From Dysgonamonadaceae bacterium (GTDB lineage Bacteria > Bacteroidota > Bacteroidia > Bacteroidales > Azobacteroidaceae), in NCBI GenBank assembly GCA_031276105.1, contig JAISNS010000018.1, forward strand, positions 1-6,914: DNA of 6,914 nt, in the 5' to 3' direction. This document shows, one piece after another, positions 6,905-6,914 of this stretch (its first letter is position 1; each line of letters starts with the position of its first letter). A program made the position numbers and the translations under genes. Under the pieces are notes generated by a model, which was not told the DNA's origin, searched no databases, and worked only from the letters and a program-made list of their open reading frames with translations.

Positions 6905-6914
6905 TTTTGCAAAA
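6905..6914 (-). promoter_or_regulatory. Possible cut-off promoter -7 element for rarA
   Basis: The - strand begins TTTTGCAAAA at the window edge. TTTG at 6913-6910 could be the end of a Bacteroidota TAnnTTTG element whose TA lies just outside, with a transcription start near 6903 and a leader of about 25-30 bases. The ten bases are also a perfect palindrome. The call cannot be settled without the missing upstream bases. Confidence 0.3.

Noticed and set aside
6877..6912. Longer RarA starting at 6912
   Set aside because: The extra 12 residues are absent from the usual RarA N-terminus, and the GGAG at 6885-6882 would then be coding; the region looks like leader and promoter.
1..6914. CRISPR array, tRNA, insertion sequence or phage genes
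   Set aside because: No regularly spaced repeats, tRNA-like cloverleaf, transposase motifs, terminal inverted repeats or phage proteins were seen.

Overview
The window looks like a chromosomal segment from a member of the Bacteroidota, probably Bacteroidales. The main support is a perfect TAnnTTTG promoter -7 element (TAACTTTG) ahead of the esterase gene, together with weak or absent Shine-Dalgarno sequences before most starts and the type of gene content. This is inference from the sequence alone; no taxonomic search was possible.

Left part (1-1378, + strand): the 3' end of an MBOAT membrane O-acyltransferase gene, followed 7 bases later by a gene for a membrane-anchored SGNH-hydrolase-like protein. 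This is the writer pair familiar from AlgI/AlgJ-AlgX, DltB/DltD and PatA/PatB. The MBOAT protein would move acyl groups (usually acetyl) across the membrane and the SGNH protein would pass them to an extracytoplasmic polymer. The segment is probably the tail of a surface-polysaccharide or cell-wall modification locus. The SGNH gene is strikingly AT-rich compared with the rest.

Middle (1379-2322, + strand): a 98-base intergenic region carries a Bacteroidota promoter. It is followed by an exported alpha/beta-hydrolase esterase of the CE1/esterase D type with a complete Ser-Asp-His triad. This gene has its own promoter and converges on the next block, with only 4 bases between the two stop codons.

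Right part (2327-6914, - strand): three close-packed genes read right to left as rarA, then a SWIM zinc-finger protein, then a large HEAT-repeat protein, with gaps of 11 and 18 bases. RarA/MgsA is a replication-associated AAA+ ATPase. The SWIM and HEAT proteins resemble two components of the widespread but poorly understood MoxR-VWA-SWIM gene clusters (compare E. coli yehL-yehM-yehP-yehQ). The MoxR ATPase and VWA partners are not in this window, so the SWIM-HEAT pair sits behind a different AAA+ ATPase. This is the most interesting part of the window.

I found no tRNA, rRNA, CRISPR array, insertion sequence or recognisable intrinsic terminator. No stretch over 300 bases lacks a gene.
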